The notes beneath the pieces are model-generated. The model did not search any database and had not been told where the DNA came from. It was given only the letters and a program-made list of their open reading frames with translations. Shown piece after piece: positions 25,264-38,731 of a DNA stretch of 64,000 bases. Numbering within the stretch: position 1 is the first letter of the stretch; the number at the start of each line of letters is the position of its first letter. Source of the DNA: Hirudo medicinalis (lineage: Eukaryota; Annelida; Clitellata; Hirudinida; Hirudinidae); the NCBI GenBank assembly GCA_011800805.1, contig MPNW01000019.1, positions 124,001 to 188,000 on the forward strand. Direction: 5' to 3'. Position numbers and translations under genes: made by a program.

Positions 25264-28200
25264 CATCGTCATTCTAATAAAATATATACCCAACTTAATG
25301 ATGATTTTATTGCTCAAAATAATTAATAACGATTATTAAAAAATACAACTAGATATTATTTACAAAAAAACATTTATAAAAATTCACCAGGTGTCTGTAT
25401 CAGCCACAATGTAGAGAGCAGCATCAGCAGGATCGTTTAAAATTGAACTCTAAAAATAGTTTATAATTTTTTGTGACGGATACATTGGATCTCCTTACAT
25501 TTCAGCTTCTAATAAAGCAAAGAAGACCTTCAAAGATGTTTTGAGGTCTTGATGGAGAGCACGATGAGGAGGCGAGAGGAAAGACCTGTCCGAGGTTCCG
25601 TGCAGAACAAACTCGGGAGTGAAGCTTCGACAGAACCCTCCGAGGATGGATCTCCCCAGATTTGAATCTTCCAACAGCAACTTCTGCTCGACGTCGTCCA
25701 CGTCACCGGCATCCAACAGAGGCACGGTCGTGAGTTTCTTAATTATTGAATTCCTATGCAAACAAATTCCTATCTGAAGTGACTCCAATGTATGCCAGTG
25801 AAAGAATATTCTCATAGCAACCTCATCTTTGTATCAGAGGCAAACATCTCAGGTTCTGATAAAACATCTGCTGTAGTGGCTGTGCCAATGAGGTCCAACT
25901 TGAACAACAGCTGGTCCTTGATTGGACCTTCTGGTAGGCAGGTGGGTTCGTTGACATCGAGTGTACAGGCAGAGTAATCTTCCTGGCAATTTCTGAGTAC
26001 AGATTCAAGAGAAGAATCGATTATATGTTTCTCCACTGAAGTAACATCTGTGCAATCCTCTTGTTTGAAGATCTCCTCCATGATTTCATAAAGTGTTTCC
26101 TCAACATCAAAATCAAGACTGGGAGAAAATCCATTCAAGACCCTGCTAATGTTGTTAATGGAGGACGCACCACAAGCCGTCCTTTGAATTTGCGATTCTT
26201 CCCTCCGAACTCTCAAAATCTCATCTTTTATTTCAAAGGTCTGATGATGTTTTGTCGAACCTTGGACATCAACCCTTGACGTGGCATCGGAAAGTTTTGA
26301 TTTGCTTGGCATGGGGAGAATAGATTGGAAATCTTCATCCTTGGAATGAATTTTGTATCTGACTAGTTTGACATCACTTCTGTTGAAATGATCGCTAGGT
26401 GACTCACTGTATGTGAATCTTTGCTCATTTTTATGAGAACTGACAAATACTGCCTCATTTTGTGAGCAGAATTTGTTTGAATTTGTAAACTTGTTAATAG
26501 GTGTTGGTTGGACGATATTTTCAAGTCCTCTGAGTTTGTCTCTCAAGGAATGACTTTCATCGATTTCACTCTCACTGAATCCCGAATCTTTCGAGAAGTT
26601 GCTCTCCGCTGCAATTGACGAAAAAGCGGAATCCTTTTGCGAGGAGTCCTCCTCGGGTTCCGACAATTCCAACAAATCGTTACAACGAATGAAGTAACTT
26701 AGAATAAAAAGAAACTTTTTGACTAGATCAACTCTTTTTCCCACCACAACAGTCTTTGATATGCAGCAGGGAAAGCCAACAGCCCCATAGAGATCACTGG
26801 AAGAAAAACCAGTTCTATAAAACTCCAGTTTCAGTGCAATAACAACTTATTTTAAAAAATAATTTATTCTTTCAATGAATAATTAATATTTTGATCCTCA
26901 TCAATAACTCGATAAGTCTAAAACTTGCCGTAGTTGGGAGAGGAGGGGACTGCCAGCAGATTGGTTTGCTGATGAATTCACCTTTAGAATTGTTAATGAA
27001 TCTAATTAATTAGAATCTAATTAGTGGTTGTAGATTATTTTACTTACTTATTAATGAGGAGTTGCATGAATCTAATTAATTAGAATCTAATTAATTAATT
27101 AAAACCTTTGTTAGAAGATGTCAATTGTAACCTTGTTTCACCAAAATAGATTTACACCTTTATTACTTAAACTTATTTGTGTTTATATTATGAGATTGGT
27201 TTTCACAATAAGTTAATATATAAGCACCAACAAATGATATTAACAATAATAATAAATAAAGTCTCCAGGTTGTTCAAATATTTAATTTATCCTCAACGTT
27301 TTTAAATTGTCGGAAGGATCAAAAAAGAAAAGGGATCCGACCTGCAACCCGTCAGGTTCGGACGTCAACGGAGTGACCCAGGAAAGATGATGTGTCAACA
27401 CTGCTGTCAACAAACTGCCCAGGAAACTGTGGAGCATCAACATTTATTTAAAATTTTCATAAAATAATCTCTTTGTTGTGGTGTTTAAATAAATCGCAAT
27501 GCTTTGAAAATCGTGCAAACGTAGCTGGAATGCCAATCATTCCAACAAGAAATCATTTCCTCGATCAAAACCTGACACTTTTCAGTCGAGCAACCGAATA
27601 TTACAAACATTATGAATATTACAAACATTACGAATATTACAAATATTATGGATATTATGATCCCTTCAATCACACCTCTTAATGAAGTTACTCATAAACC
27701 TTAGTTTTGAAAAGCTTCAAGCTTTTGTATATTTACTTTATTATCAAATGACTGTTAATCATTTTTAAAAGATTGAATTCTTAAAAACAAAAATTTCAGT
27801 AACTTCATCCTAACATGATAATAAACTAAATAAAAATAATAAGTTTGCGACCGACTCACAATTTTGTGTTCCTTGTGTAACACTTTTCAGAGAGAAAAAC
27901 AAACTCCTTCATGAATTCACAAGCAATGAATGACGACAAGGGCGATGACGACGGCGGACACAAGGAAGAAAAGAGGAAGGACGGGAGGGACAAAGTCAAC
28001 CAAACGGGGTTTTGAATTCTTGGGGACGAGTAAAAGCTCAGAAGACTTTGGATTACATCTTCTGTCGACTGTTACAAATTGAGCACATTTCAATGTATTA
28101 TTTATTTAATTAATGGTAACAATTTAAGAGAAATAAGTTGTCAGAAACAAACTGATTACATAAAAAGTCCTCACTTCTTGGAAGAAGTTGTGAATGTGTT

Positions 28201-30694
28201 CAGGCCGGCATTTCTTGAATTTCTCCAAGAATTCGGGATGTTGGAAGATGTCTTTGAGTTTCAGGATGAAGCTCTCGAGAATGTTGACATGGGAGAAGAA
28301 AAATTTCCTCATGAACCTTTGAAGTAAAAACATTCACTAGTGGGAAGAACAGTTTGTCACCCTTTAATTGAGCATTTGATAATTAGTAATCGGCACGACT
28401 TCGCACATGATTCCTGCACATTTGATAATTGTTATTAAATAAGCATCAGCACTGAAATTTAATCAATACTTAAACTCAAAAAGCATAAAGGTTGAAATGT
28501 TTCTCATAATCCAATAGTTGTTTTCACACTCACTCAGCAGAAAAATCATTTTCAGGGATTTGAAATAGTATTCCGATGCCCAGTTTTGCAGGTCGTTGAT
28601 TCAAAGGGAGTGACTGTAAAAACCAAAACAACACTAAGCACCGTGCATAAATCATAACCGAACAATATGCGACCTGTGCTAGACAACTTTCAGTAATATC
28701 GTGCCCCTGTAAACTCTGACGACCTTTAGCACTGTTGACGGTGTTTGGAACGGCTAACGAAGAGGTGAGAGCCGTCTCTGAAATTTCAAGGCATGCAAAT
28801 GAATTTAAAGCGACTTAATTAGTTTGATTGAATTTAAATATTACAACTTTTTTGGTGAATCATGAAAGACTTTCACCTGAGGAATCATCATTTCTCGTTA
28901 CCAACCACCTTGCTAAGGAGGCTTTGTACGAAGGTTCTGATCCAACATTCGATTCATCTGATTAAATTTGTATTAAAATATGCTCTTTAAAATAAAATCC
29001 ATTTGCTACAAGTAATTAAGGCATCGATTTTAATCAACAGAGTTAATTGATGGACGGATGAAAGATTATCCGAATCACATCTTCATATTTTTAGACAATC
29101 TAATTTTTTTTTACTTAGAAGAGGATACTTGCAATTCCAACAAAGTCTAACTATAGAATAACTATATACATAGTAAACATCTAAAACAGTATGTAAGTTT
29201 TGGACAAAGAAACAATTCAAATTAACATTTAACAATGTTTCACCAATATGCAACGACCATTGTTTTGTTTCCTCACCATAGGACTTGTTGAGGTCATCTC
29301 TGAGTGGCACGGGGAGTGACATCGAGGAGGCTAGAAGGTCATTTTGTGGGAGATCTTGGAAGCAGTACCAATCAAACAATCCACAAATCCTTGAATTTGC
29401 AACCAATCAATGATTCATTTGCAAGGTAATCAAAATACTATATTAACCCATGTATAAGAAGCACTTTTTTTCAAAAAATTTACTGGTACATCTCACACAG
29501 TGGTTGTAGATTATTTTACTTACTTATTAATGAGGAGTTGCATGAATTTTGTGATAAATAGAGTTATTAACTTTATGCAATATTTTATTTTTCCAAATTT
29601 CTATTCCCAAAATCAAAGTGCTTCTTATACATGGGGAAATTTTTTTAGTAAACTATTATTATGAATAATATCAGAATGTTATGAATCATAATACCAACAT
29701 ATATAATGTTTACAACAATATTTAGAGAAATTTTTAGATATATGAAGAAAAGGTGTCAAACAGTTTAAGTGTGTTACCTTTGATAATCACTTTCAGAATT
29801 TGACGAATTTGAAGGAATAAAAACTTTAGCGATTAGCAATTGAGGAGGATCCCTGTATGAATGTGGAAGCAATTATGTTGTTCATGACTCTTATGCTAAT
29901 AATAATTACCATTACATAGAACATTAGCTGTAATTACTAACAACAAAGTTTAGCAGCAAAATAAAATACTGGGTATATCAACAATAACATTGACATATTA
30001 AACATTACTTTAAAACATGGACTTTTATTGTGGAGTTAACTTTTTTGACCAACACTTGGTTTCCAAACATCAGTTCACCCAGAAGTTGCCTATCATTTTG
30101 GTCCTGTATTGATTGTTAATTAAAATGCAAAACATTAAAAATTTCTTAATATTGATAAAATATATTAATGATATTTATTGCTTAATAGAATTCAATGAAA
30201 TGCCACGTTAACATCATAAAATTATAAATCTTTGCTTTATTTTTATTGATTTCTTTGATAAAACATTTACTTTGGATCTAAATTTTGCAGAACAAAAAGA
30301 AGCATTAAGTATACAATTATTGAATAATGATCCAAAGGTAGAATTGTGAGGCTGCAGATTGCAAAATGCAAAGCTAAATGAAATCTGACAAAAATATCAG
30401 AGAATTTGAATTTACCTTTCCCTCACATCTATGAGAATCATAAAGCAGCTTCCTTCCAAACCTATCGTGATCCTTAAATATTACTAGCCTCACATCATTT
30501 TTCTCCAACACAAAACGACCCTCGTTGTTTCTACTCAAAATGAAACATTATTGGAATCAAAACTTTCTTGAATCATGAAACATTCTTGATGTAAAAAAGA
30601 TTCACCTCGACGAGGATAAATAGGATTTAAAGCTGGGAGTGCTGCATTTGTTTGTAGAATGTTGTCGCCTCAATATCTTTTCAAGAAGTGTCAT
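23698..30694 (-). CDS. FNIP: Folliculin-interacting protein (FNIP1/2 family)
   Basis: DENN-type partner of folliculin; the FLCN-FNIP complex is the GAP for RagC/D in amino-acid signalling to mTORC1 at the lysosome, and FNIPs also act as Hsp90 co-chaperones. The first exon (30694-30606) encodes [10 protein letters not shown]...; the next (about 30530-30415) has [20 protein letters not shown], the FNIP N-terminal signature. Later: [17 protein letters not shown] (28300), [11 protein letters not shown] (27890), [13 protein letters not shown] (27410), LYGAVGFP then [20 protein letters not shown] (26800-26690), a long acidic linker (26690-25820), [19 protein letters not shown] (25640), [11 protein letters not shown] (25410), [19 protein letters not shown] (24340) and [18 protein letters not shown] (23780). 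The stop is at 23698. Several small N-terminal exons (28.6-30.4 kb) are approximate. Confidence 0.92.
27023..27071 (+). repeat. 49-bp segment identical to the core of the 29.5-kb TIR element
   Basis: Bases 27023-27071 are the same as 29499-29547. On both sides of this copy lies the same short unit, GAATCTAATTAATTAG followed by AATCTAATTA, so the 49-mer sits between a direct duplication. The terminal inverted repeats of the 29.5-kb element are absent here. Confidence 0.75.
27591..27662 (+). repeat. 18-bp minisatellite
   Basis: Three and a half diverged copies of a unit like GAATATTACAAACATTAT in a FNIP intron. The tyrosine-rich open frame over it is a by-product of the repeat. Confidence 0.8.
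29447..29636. mobile_element. Small terminal-inverted-repeat element (MITE-like) in a FNIP intron
   Basis: The left end CCCATGTATAAGAAGCACTT (29447 on) is matched by the reverse complement at the right end, AAGTGCTTCTTATACATGGG (to 29636). The 190-bp element has no coding capacity. I see no clear target-site duplication. Its core 29499-29547 recurs at 27023-27071. Superfamily unknown. Confidence 0.65.
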
Positions 30695-31479
30695 GTTTAT
30701 AAAATGCTACTTAAGAAAACATTATTTGTATCTATGCGGATCAAACGTTAATGGCAGTGAATTCAACATCTTTCGACGTACTCTCATCTCCAGCCAACTA
30801 AACTTCACATGACAAACCCGAATCCTGTGAATGTTTTTATGACCAAGTCATGTGTTTACTTTGTGTGGCTAAAAATAAACCGACCAATCGCAGGTCTCTC
30901 ATTAACTTTACGATGTTAATTCTTACTCTGATTAACCCATCAGACCAAACATTTTACTTATTCTGCTAAAATCGAGTTTGGAACCCGAGTTTTATCACGT
31001 GTTCAAATGAGACATAAGTCTGCTGATTACATTCATTAACTTTCAACAGTGCAAAATGCATAATTCATTTATATCTCAGTTCACTTTCACAAAATTTCTT
31101 ATAACTTTCATATAATTTGGTAGATTGAAAGACAACTATGAGTTAATCGCAAATGTTTTTATTTCGTTAAGAGGTATTCAACGTTTCATGAAGATTCAAG
31201 TTCAACGCCTTCTTCAGCATGATTCCTGGAAGTATTTCCAACATGTTTAAAATTATTTATTACAATCTCTACATACTGAATAATAATAACTGAGTAACAG
31301 ACTGAACCAATAAAATAACGAAAATATATTGTCCTGGTATACCTTTGAACTGTCTCTGCTAGTCTCTAAACTGTATGGATGGTACCGTATTCGTTCTTTG
31401 CTGACCTAAAACATTTGGTCCTGATACTCAATAAGTTTGTCCACTCATTAAAAAAAAACATTTTTACCTGATGAGACTC
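30695..31479. other. Region between FNIP and the RBPMS-like gene, with a retroelement-like phrase
   Basis: Contains the FNIP promoter and presumably the end of the RBPMS-like gene. Around 31165-31225 the minus strand reads CTGAAGAAGGCGTTGAAC...GAAACGTTGAATACC..., a phrase of the type found near the ends of Penelope-like and other retroelements. I could not find a good terminal exon for the RBPMS-like gene here. Confidence 0.4.
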
Positions 31480-34400
31480 CAAAAAGGAGGTTTGGGCAGG
31501 ATGTCCGTTCTTGATGTTGAGTTGAATTTGGCTGCATCCTGAAAAACTGAAGCAATAACTTTATCTACACAATTTTTTTTATTACTTTATGCATAATCAG
31601 GGGTCTGAGTATAACAGTTACTCTTATGTAAATAATGATTGTTGGACGAATGTTAATAAGAGAAAAATAAGCATTTATTTTATTATATTAAAATGTTTTG
31701 TCAGTAAAATCCAAATTTTCAACGAGATTTGATCGACCGACCTGGCAAAAAGTTCCTTGATGTCATGGTCTGAGCAGGCAGAATCCAAGTTTGCTGCCAA
31801 CAAAACAGTTGGACCCCCAACAGTGGGAGCAGTTGGAGGACCGTTAATGAAAGCGTTTGTCATAGAGTTGTTGATCAGAGGACTGCCTGGAACCTGAGGA
31901 GTCCCTGGAGGGATAATGGCTGCGGTTTGGAAAACCTGGAAAGGTTTCAAGATTTTGTTCTTGTAGAACGATGCTCCGTACTTTGACGACCATCTTATAA
32001 GTTGTACAAAGGCTTCATTGTAAGAGCTTGCACAATGTCGTTGGGTAAGGCATCTTACGATTCCTCATAAGATGTGCATACCAAGTAATAATTGGTGTTG
32101 TGCTGGTTATTTCGCTATTTTGCTATTGTCGTTGTGAGTTTCAGATGGTCATTCGTTAAAACATTAACTCATTAGGAATGAACACGTTGACCTATCGCCT
32201 TCAAGATTTAAATGAAAGTTGATCGCTTTACTTGCCATGAATAGACTAGATTAATTTGGAAAATATTTCAGTTATATTAATATAAGCAATATTAAAAATT
32301 TAATTCTGCATAAACTGACTTGAACAAGACTTCGACAAGCCAAAGTGAGTTGCAATTGAAATATTTGCAACTTATGAAAGGCGAGACCAACAGATGTGTA
32401 CTCTCACTAGCATAGCCTAAGAATTAATAAGCATTGCACAATCAAGCTTGAGTTAGCACAACTTAATCTCTTATTATTAATTATTATTACATTAAGGATT
32501 ACTTAATGAAAGTTTAAAAAAGGTTTTCAAACCCACAGAAGCTGGTTGGAGGATGGCAGAGTGGAAGAATGGTGATTGATGGCACGGGTCGATGAAGATT
32601 GCTTGGTAACCTGGAGTGTGGTTCCAACCTCCACCAACTGAATATCAAACATCCATTTATAATAATTAGATGAATAATAACAAAGAAATATTTATATTAA
32701 ATAAATAAACAATGATAATTATTATTATTATTATGTAAGAGACTACTGACGTAATATCACGCCTAATAACTTCATGTGATATGCAACAACAACAGCATTC
32801 AATTTTCTCAAAAAATGAACACAGGACGCTTATTCTTGTGCTGTTGGCACATGACTTATGTTCATTTTTAATGGACCAAACTTTGACCAATTACATATTT
32901 TACGTGTTTTAATAGTTGGTTCGCAAATATTTGTCAAGTCGTTAAATGTCATTTTGTGGCCAGTGTCAGTTATAATTACTTTTAACATAAAATTTTATAA
33001 ATGCGTGTTATTTATTTTCTAAATAATAAGCACTTTGATGAGGTTGTAACACTCCTGAGAAGTTGCCTCCGAATGCTGAGAAGGGCAGATGAATGGGAGA
33101 CTGGTGAGACATCAACATCGAACCACTCCTTGGCCTCATGACCTTCGTGTTGGTTTTGGCAAATTCCAGCCTCAAGGTCTGAGGGAGGTCAGGGTCGAAC
33201 CTGGTGCCCTGAAAATTTTGAATCATTAGGTTATGAACCAGAACTTTTTTTCTTTTAGAGTAACACCTCCCACGTAGATAAATGACAAGATTTCCTTGAA
33301 GAGCATGAGAAGCGGCGGGGTTTATGAATCACTTTTATATGCGGGTGATTTAAACGAACATCCGTTCAAACAACAGTTTGTTGAATTGCAAAGGTGAAAT
33401 GTGAGGTTCCAAGTCGCAGATAAAGCTATTATGCGTTTTAAAATGAAATTGAAGGAGAAAAATTATGAACAAATAAATGTAATTCACGACTAATAAAGTA
33501 TTGATAATTTATATTAATATATCTTTGATTAATTGATTAATAGTTAAGTTATATTAATGTTTGTTAAGTTATTAAGTAAATTTTATTCCAGTTCATCTTC
33601 AGGTGATCAACAATGATGTGAGGCTTTGATCTTCCTCCTCGTGAATGTGTGAACGTTTCAATTAATAAATTTACCTCCATCACTTGTCGTGATTTTGATT
33701 CGTTTGAGTCTTGCACGAGGAAATAATTTTTAATAATAATTAAAAAATAATCGAAATAATAAAGTGATATTTGTTTATTTTCAATTGCAATAACATTGAA
33801 TGGTCAAATGCCTTAATTATGATGACTTAGAGGTATCCACTGAAGTCAGGTTGAAGAATAAGAGAAAGATGGTTGTACAAAATCTTCGCTTATGTCATTA
33901 TATCAGGAATATGTTAAGTCGTTATAAACAGCCGGGAATGTTGTCTCGTTTTGAACAAGCATGAGGCAGTTTTTCCACTTTTGTTGTGCAACCACACCAC
34001 AAAAAGTCGAATAATAGTTTAGCATGCACTTTGATTTCCACACTTATTGAAGTTATTAGGGAATGTTACTATTTAAGGACAAATTATTTGATTCTATTAA
34101 ATATTTTAGATTTTCATGGAGCAAGTTACAAGTGTTGAATGCGTTTTGCACGAACTATTTGATTTACGTTGGAAGTTTATTTATCTAAATTTCTAGATAA
34201 TTTAAGATTTTATTAATAATATAACAATAATTGTTGTAATATTGTGAATTCCGATGAATCACATTTCAACGTCACTTTATGAAGCGCTAAACTGTAATTA
34301 AACACTTTAAAAGCTTTTACAGAAGATTTCAACAAACTTGTAAATCTCTCCTTGCATTCTCAGCATCGGCTCTTGTTCGGAATGTCACGAATCCAACAGG

Positions 34401-35780
34401 CTGATAGCAATTAACAGTGGAGGAAAATTGAAATTATTAGTTATTGAAATCAATAAATAATGAATTACAATTATTGAAATCAATTAACGATTGAATGAAT
34501 GATTCAATCAATGATTCATTGAATTCAATCAATAATGAAGTACACCCACACAATTTGGTGGCAGCATTTGCTTGTTCACCATTTTCAAGAGGGATGCTTC
34601 ATAACCCTGACAACATTTCATTAAGAAATGAACTGAATAAAGTGACCGATACAATTTAATCCTAACTTTATTAATAATTTATTATAATATCAAGTAATAT
34701 TAAGTAACTCTTCGTGAAACGAATGTGTTAGCGGCAATTTATCTTAATTTTAGCCTCGAGTTAAACAAGTTTTGTGATTTGCCTTCACTTGAAGTTTGTT
34801 TTATATTGACTTTAAAACCTCCCCTCAAAGTTAGAATTCGGTTTGTTGTTTGATCAACATTTATCAATGGAAAAGTAACTGGCAAAGAGGTCTGTCTCTT
34901 CACGTGCAGATACGAACAACTACAACGTATTACCAACTATTGCCAACTACTACCAACTTGAGCATCAAGTTCATCATTCTAAGAACATTTCCTTAGAGTG
35001 ATTTCAGACATTTGAAGGCATGTCCAATTCCTCATTTCAATAGAGTATCGTATCACAACAAATATCGTAGTTCACAAAAGAAGCAATTCATTTGATTATT
35101 CAAACAAAACTTCAAATATCTTCTTTGGTACCAGAGAATCAGGTGGTTTATTATTTGAATTATTTCATTTTGTTGTCATGTGAACTTGATTCACGTTAAT
35201 TTCAATTTTACTTCTCAAAGTTTTGTTATATGCCACTTTGTACACATCCTTCGTCCTTAGTCATCACGAAACTTACAAACTAAATTATTACTTTAAATTT
35301 TTTAATAATATGCAAGCATTTTATTGCAAATTTATGAATCTACCTTTCAAAATTGAAATATATATTTTTTTAAATTTGATATTTTTTATATTAATTTTTT
35401 GAATATAATATTTGTTCGTTGAAAACATAAATTGAGCGCAACTTGAACCTTGAAATGCCTGAAGAGGAGATTGAGTTCTCTCGGTTTGCAATCCATTGGA
35501 AGTCCACTGATGAATAAAGTTCTCACCTGCATTCAGCTCAAACAATTAACATTCAATCATCACCTTTTCTTGGATAATTAACAATTTTTACTTTAAAAAA
35601 ATGTTTACATTTGAAAAATGAATGATCATAATTTAGAATGTTTAAAAGCAATAATTATTAATAATATAATAATAATTAATAATAATTATTAATAAATAAA
35701 TTATGAATTCAAATTGAAAGAAACTCCACCTCCTCAGTTTCTGAATTTTGAAAATCAGACGAAGTTTGGGCGTCACTCAT
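31480..35780 (-). CDS. mec-8: RBPMS / MEC-8-type RRM RNA-binding protein
   Basis: RNA-binding splicing or mRNA regulator of the RBPMS/couch potato/MEC-8 family. The ATG at 35780 starts [20 protein letters not shown]1 is spread over phase-consistent exons 35449-35526 ([20 protein letters not shown]), 34550-34606 ([13 protein letters not shown]), 34338-34400 ([16 protein letters not shown]) and from 33208 ([20 protein letters not shown]), with RNP2 LFISGL and RNP1 VGFVTF present. A linker rich in Pro, His and Gln follows (33.2, 32.6 and 31.95 kb), then [20 protein letters not shown] (about 31780), the start of a second RRM as in nematode MEC-8, and [20 protein letters not shown] (about 31510). 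The rest of RRM2 was not found. RRM1 has an extra MLPPNC before PVGF. Confidence 0.85.
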
Positions 35781-36847
35781 AGTTGATGATTATCGGCAAT
35801 ATCTTGCTGTAATGTAATACACAATTTAATTAATTCTTAACTTCAATTATATCACAGTGGTTATAATTATGATGTTATAATTTTGATATTATATTCCTAT
35901 ATTTGTTAAATAACTGCTTGGAATTGTTCACTTGACGTAAAAAGGTCTTATTGAGAATTGTGGAGCAGTGCTGCGATGCGGAAAGAAGCTAATCGTCACC
36001 ATGGTGATCAAACATCTTTGAAGTGATTGACCAATAAGAATGAACCTATTAATTAGTGCCGCCCACGTGACTTCATTAATAATTAACGAGGGCGATATTG
36101 GCTTTTTGAAAATCAGGCTCTTTTAGATACCTAAGCAGTTTATTTTAGCACCGATTTCATTTCTTTTTTAGAATTTTTTTGAAAAGAATTTAATAAATTA
36201 ATCTCTATTTGCAGATTTATCATCCGAAAATCGTCATCAGCACCACGGGTTTGTTAAATGATGCGTGACGAAACTAAAATCGGTGCACTCAATTGAAGTG
36301 CTTAAAGTTCAAGTTGATAAAACACCCAGCAGGTGAACAGGTGGTTGTGGAATTAATCAAGGTAGTGACACGCTTCGGCGTTCGGTAAACCTCTCCAGGT
36401 AGGACGAGTTGCGTGAGGAGGAATTATAAACGGAGTATCGAACGTGTCTCGCTTAATTATTTATGCCACGATCACGTGAACATCTATTTCCATATTTTCA
36501 CGCATCATTGGATTTCCATGCTTCGCCGATTCAATATTTACTAAGCAACTCAAACGCTCTGAGATGAAACAGATGCTTGAAAGTGATTGGAGAACTTTCA
36601 TTTAAGCATAAATAAAATAACATGATAATTGATTTAAAAAAAGGACATTAATACATTTGTCAAAGTCACTTAATGCTAATATTGGCTAATAGTTTCACTG
36701 AGATATTATTATGTTGGTGAAAGACATTAACTGAATGATGGATAACAGATGAACAAATATTTATTGATTAATATTTAATGAATTATTTAATTAAATATTT
36801 AGGTTATGAGAAGGTGATGAAGATGTTGCAGTGGAATATGTTTTCAT

Positions 36848-36926
36848 CAATAATTGTTAATAATAATTCACAAATTGTTAATAATAATTCACAAATTGTT
36901 AATAATAATTCACTAATTGTTAATAA
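36848..36926 (+). repeat. 25-bp tandem repeat, about three copies
   Basis: Near-identical units of AATTGTTAATAATAATTCAC plus a short joint repeated three times, the last one diverged (CACTAATTG). Confidence 0.85.
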
Positions 36927-37053
36927 TCCTTCAGTTCTTATTTTTATTGAATAATTTCCTTTCATTCACCAGGCCCCATTTTGCATGTTAGAGATGCTAC
37001 GTAATTCTTATGCAAGTAGCACTTTGTTAAAGCGTCACCATAACAATGACAGT

Positions 37054-37150
<97 letters not shown>

Positions 37151-37153
37151 CAA
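37054..37153 (+). repeat. (AAC)n microsatellite, about 33 copies, ending at an N
   Basis: Uninterrupted AAC triplets up to the N at 37154. Its true length is probably not resolved in the assembly. The poly-Asn, poly-Thr and poly-Cys frames across it are artefacts. Confidence 0.95.
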
Positions 37154-37313
37154 NCAGCAACAAAAACAAAACTCACGCGTCTTCAAGATGAACTCAATCC
37201 CAACGACAGTAATCCACCGGAGAAATAGTTTCACCATTTTAAATGAAATGCTCAAATTAAGTTCAAGAATTGTGTCCACACACTTCTTCTTCTTCTTCTT
37301 CTTCTTCCTCTTA

Positions 37314-37366
<53 letters not shown>

Positions 37367-38442
37367 TGTTTTATTTTATTTTGTATTACTGAAAAAGTAG
37401 GACTCCTAAATGTTGTAATTGTAATCACAGTTCAGAACAAAATTTCTCGATTAAAAACAAACGATTTAAATATTTTTATTAATACAATATTAAACATTAA
37501 ATAATAATTAATATAATAAATGCTAATTATTATCATAATTGTTAATTACTATAATAATTGTTATTTATTATCAACACCAACAGCAAGGAAGATTTTACAT
37601 TGTGTTGATTGAGAAGCATGAACTCCTACGAAGCATGCATGTAATTTGCATAAAAGTATTCTTATAAGATACACAGACATTAAAAACACAAATGTACGAC
37701 AAACGTAAGTACGGTTGCATTTATATAATGACAACAACATACAAACATTTACAAAGACACAACAAAAGCATCATGCTTCACCGGAGTCTGCTTCAGGAGG
37801 TTTGAATAAAAGGAAGACAATTGATGCCACACCATCGAAGACAGCATGAGTCGATGATGATGATGATGATGACGATGACGATGACGATGACGATGATGAT
37901 GATAATAACTAGGAATCCCTACTTGATCCGATGATAATTTCTCCTACGGTTTAATAAAACCATTACCTCTTAGTTTTAATCATTTGGATTTTAAGAAAGC
38001 AATTTTTTCGAAATTTCCGTTTGGAAATTCAAAATACTTGTTGCGTTTCAATCAATTATTCACCTGGAGATGTATCGTACCGCTTGCGACATGGAATGGT
38101 CGAATCTGCCACCACTTCAAATGGCTGGAGGGATGGTTGTGAGTTTATTCAAGATTTTACTGATTTCATACTTTTTGGGTTTTTGGTTAATTGTTTGATA
38201 ATTTTATTTTATTGGCCAAATGAAAGTTTTTTTTTTTTTTTTTTATAAATTTTTTAATTGCATTAAAAAGGCTTAAGTCAGGTGAACAAACATTTGATTT
38301 GAAATTAATTGATTTAATAATTTGATTTAATTTTTCAATTTCCTGAAGACCCACAAAGACCACCAACATAAAGTTATTCTCAGTACTTGTGCATTTATAT
38401 TCTCATTGAAATGATATCCGAGATGATTCAATAGTTCGCAAT

Positions 38443-38522
38443 TGAGTCGTCGTCATCATCACCAACACTACCATCATCATCGTCGTCATCATCACCAACA
38501 CTACCATCATCATCGTCGTCAT
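38443..38522 (+). repeat. Minisatellite of about 35 bp, two copies, built from CATCAT and CGTCGT triplets
   Basis: The phrase CATCACCAACACTACCATCA and a following CATCGTCGT recurs twice in succession. Confidence 0.8.
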
Positions 38523-38622
38523 TAATTTGTTGCTATAATATAATTAATGGTATTAAATGAAACATAATATACATATACATATATAGTTTTTTATTTGCAT
38601 TTTTTAATAATAAATTAATGTA

Positions 38623-38625
<3 letters not shown>

Positions 38626-38654
<29 letters not shown>

Positions 38655-38664
38655 CATCATCATC

Positions 38665-38705
<41 letters not shown>

Positions 38706-38731
38706 CATTATCGTTATTATTATTATAATAA
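38626..38731 (+). repeat. (ATT)n microsatellite with ATC interruptions
   Basis: About 35 triplets of ATT/ATC upstream of the first recognised NFI exon. Confidence 0.9.

Noticed and set aside
36962..37279. Long poly-Cys, poly-Asn and poly-Thr frames
   Set aside because: They are readings of the (AAC)n microsatellite across an N, not genes.
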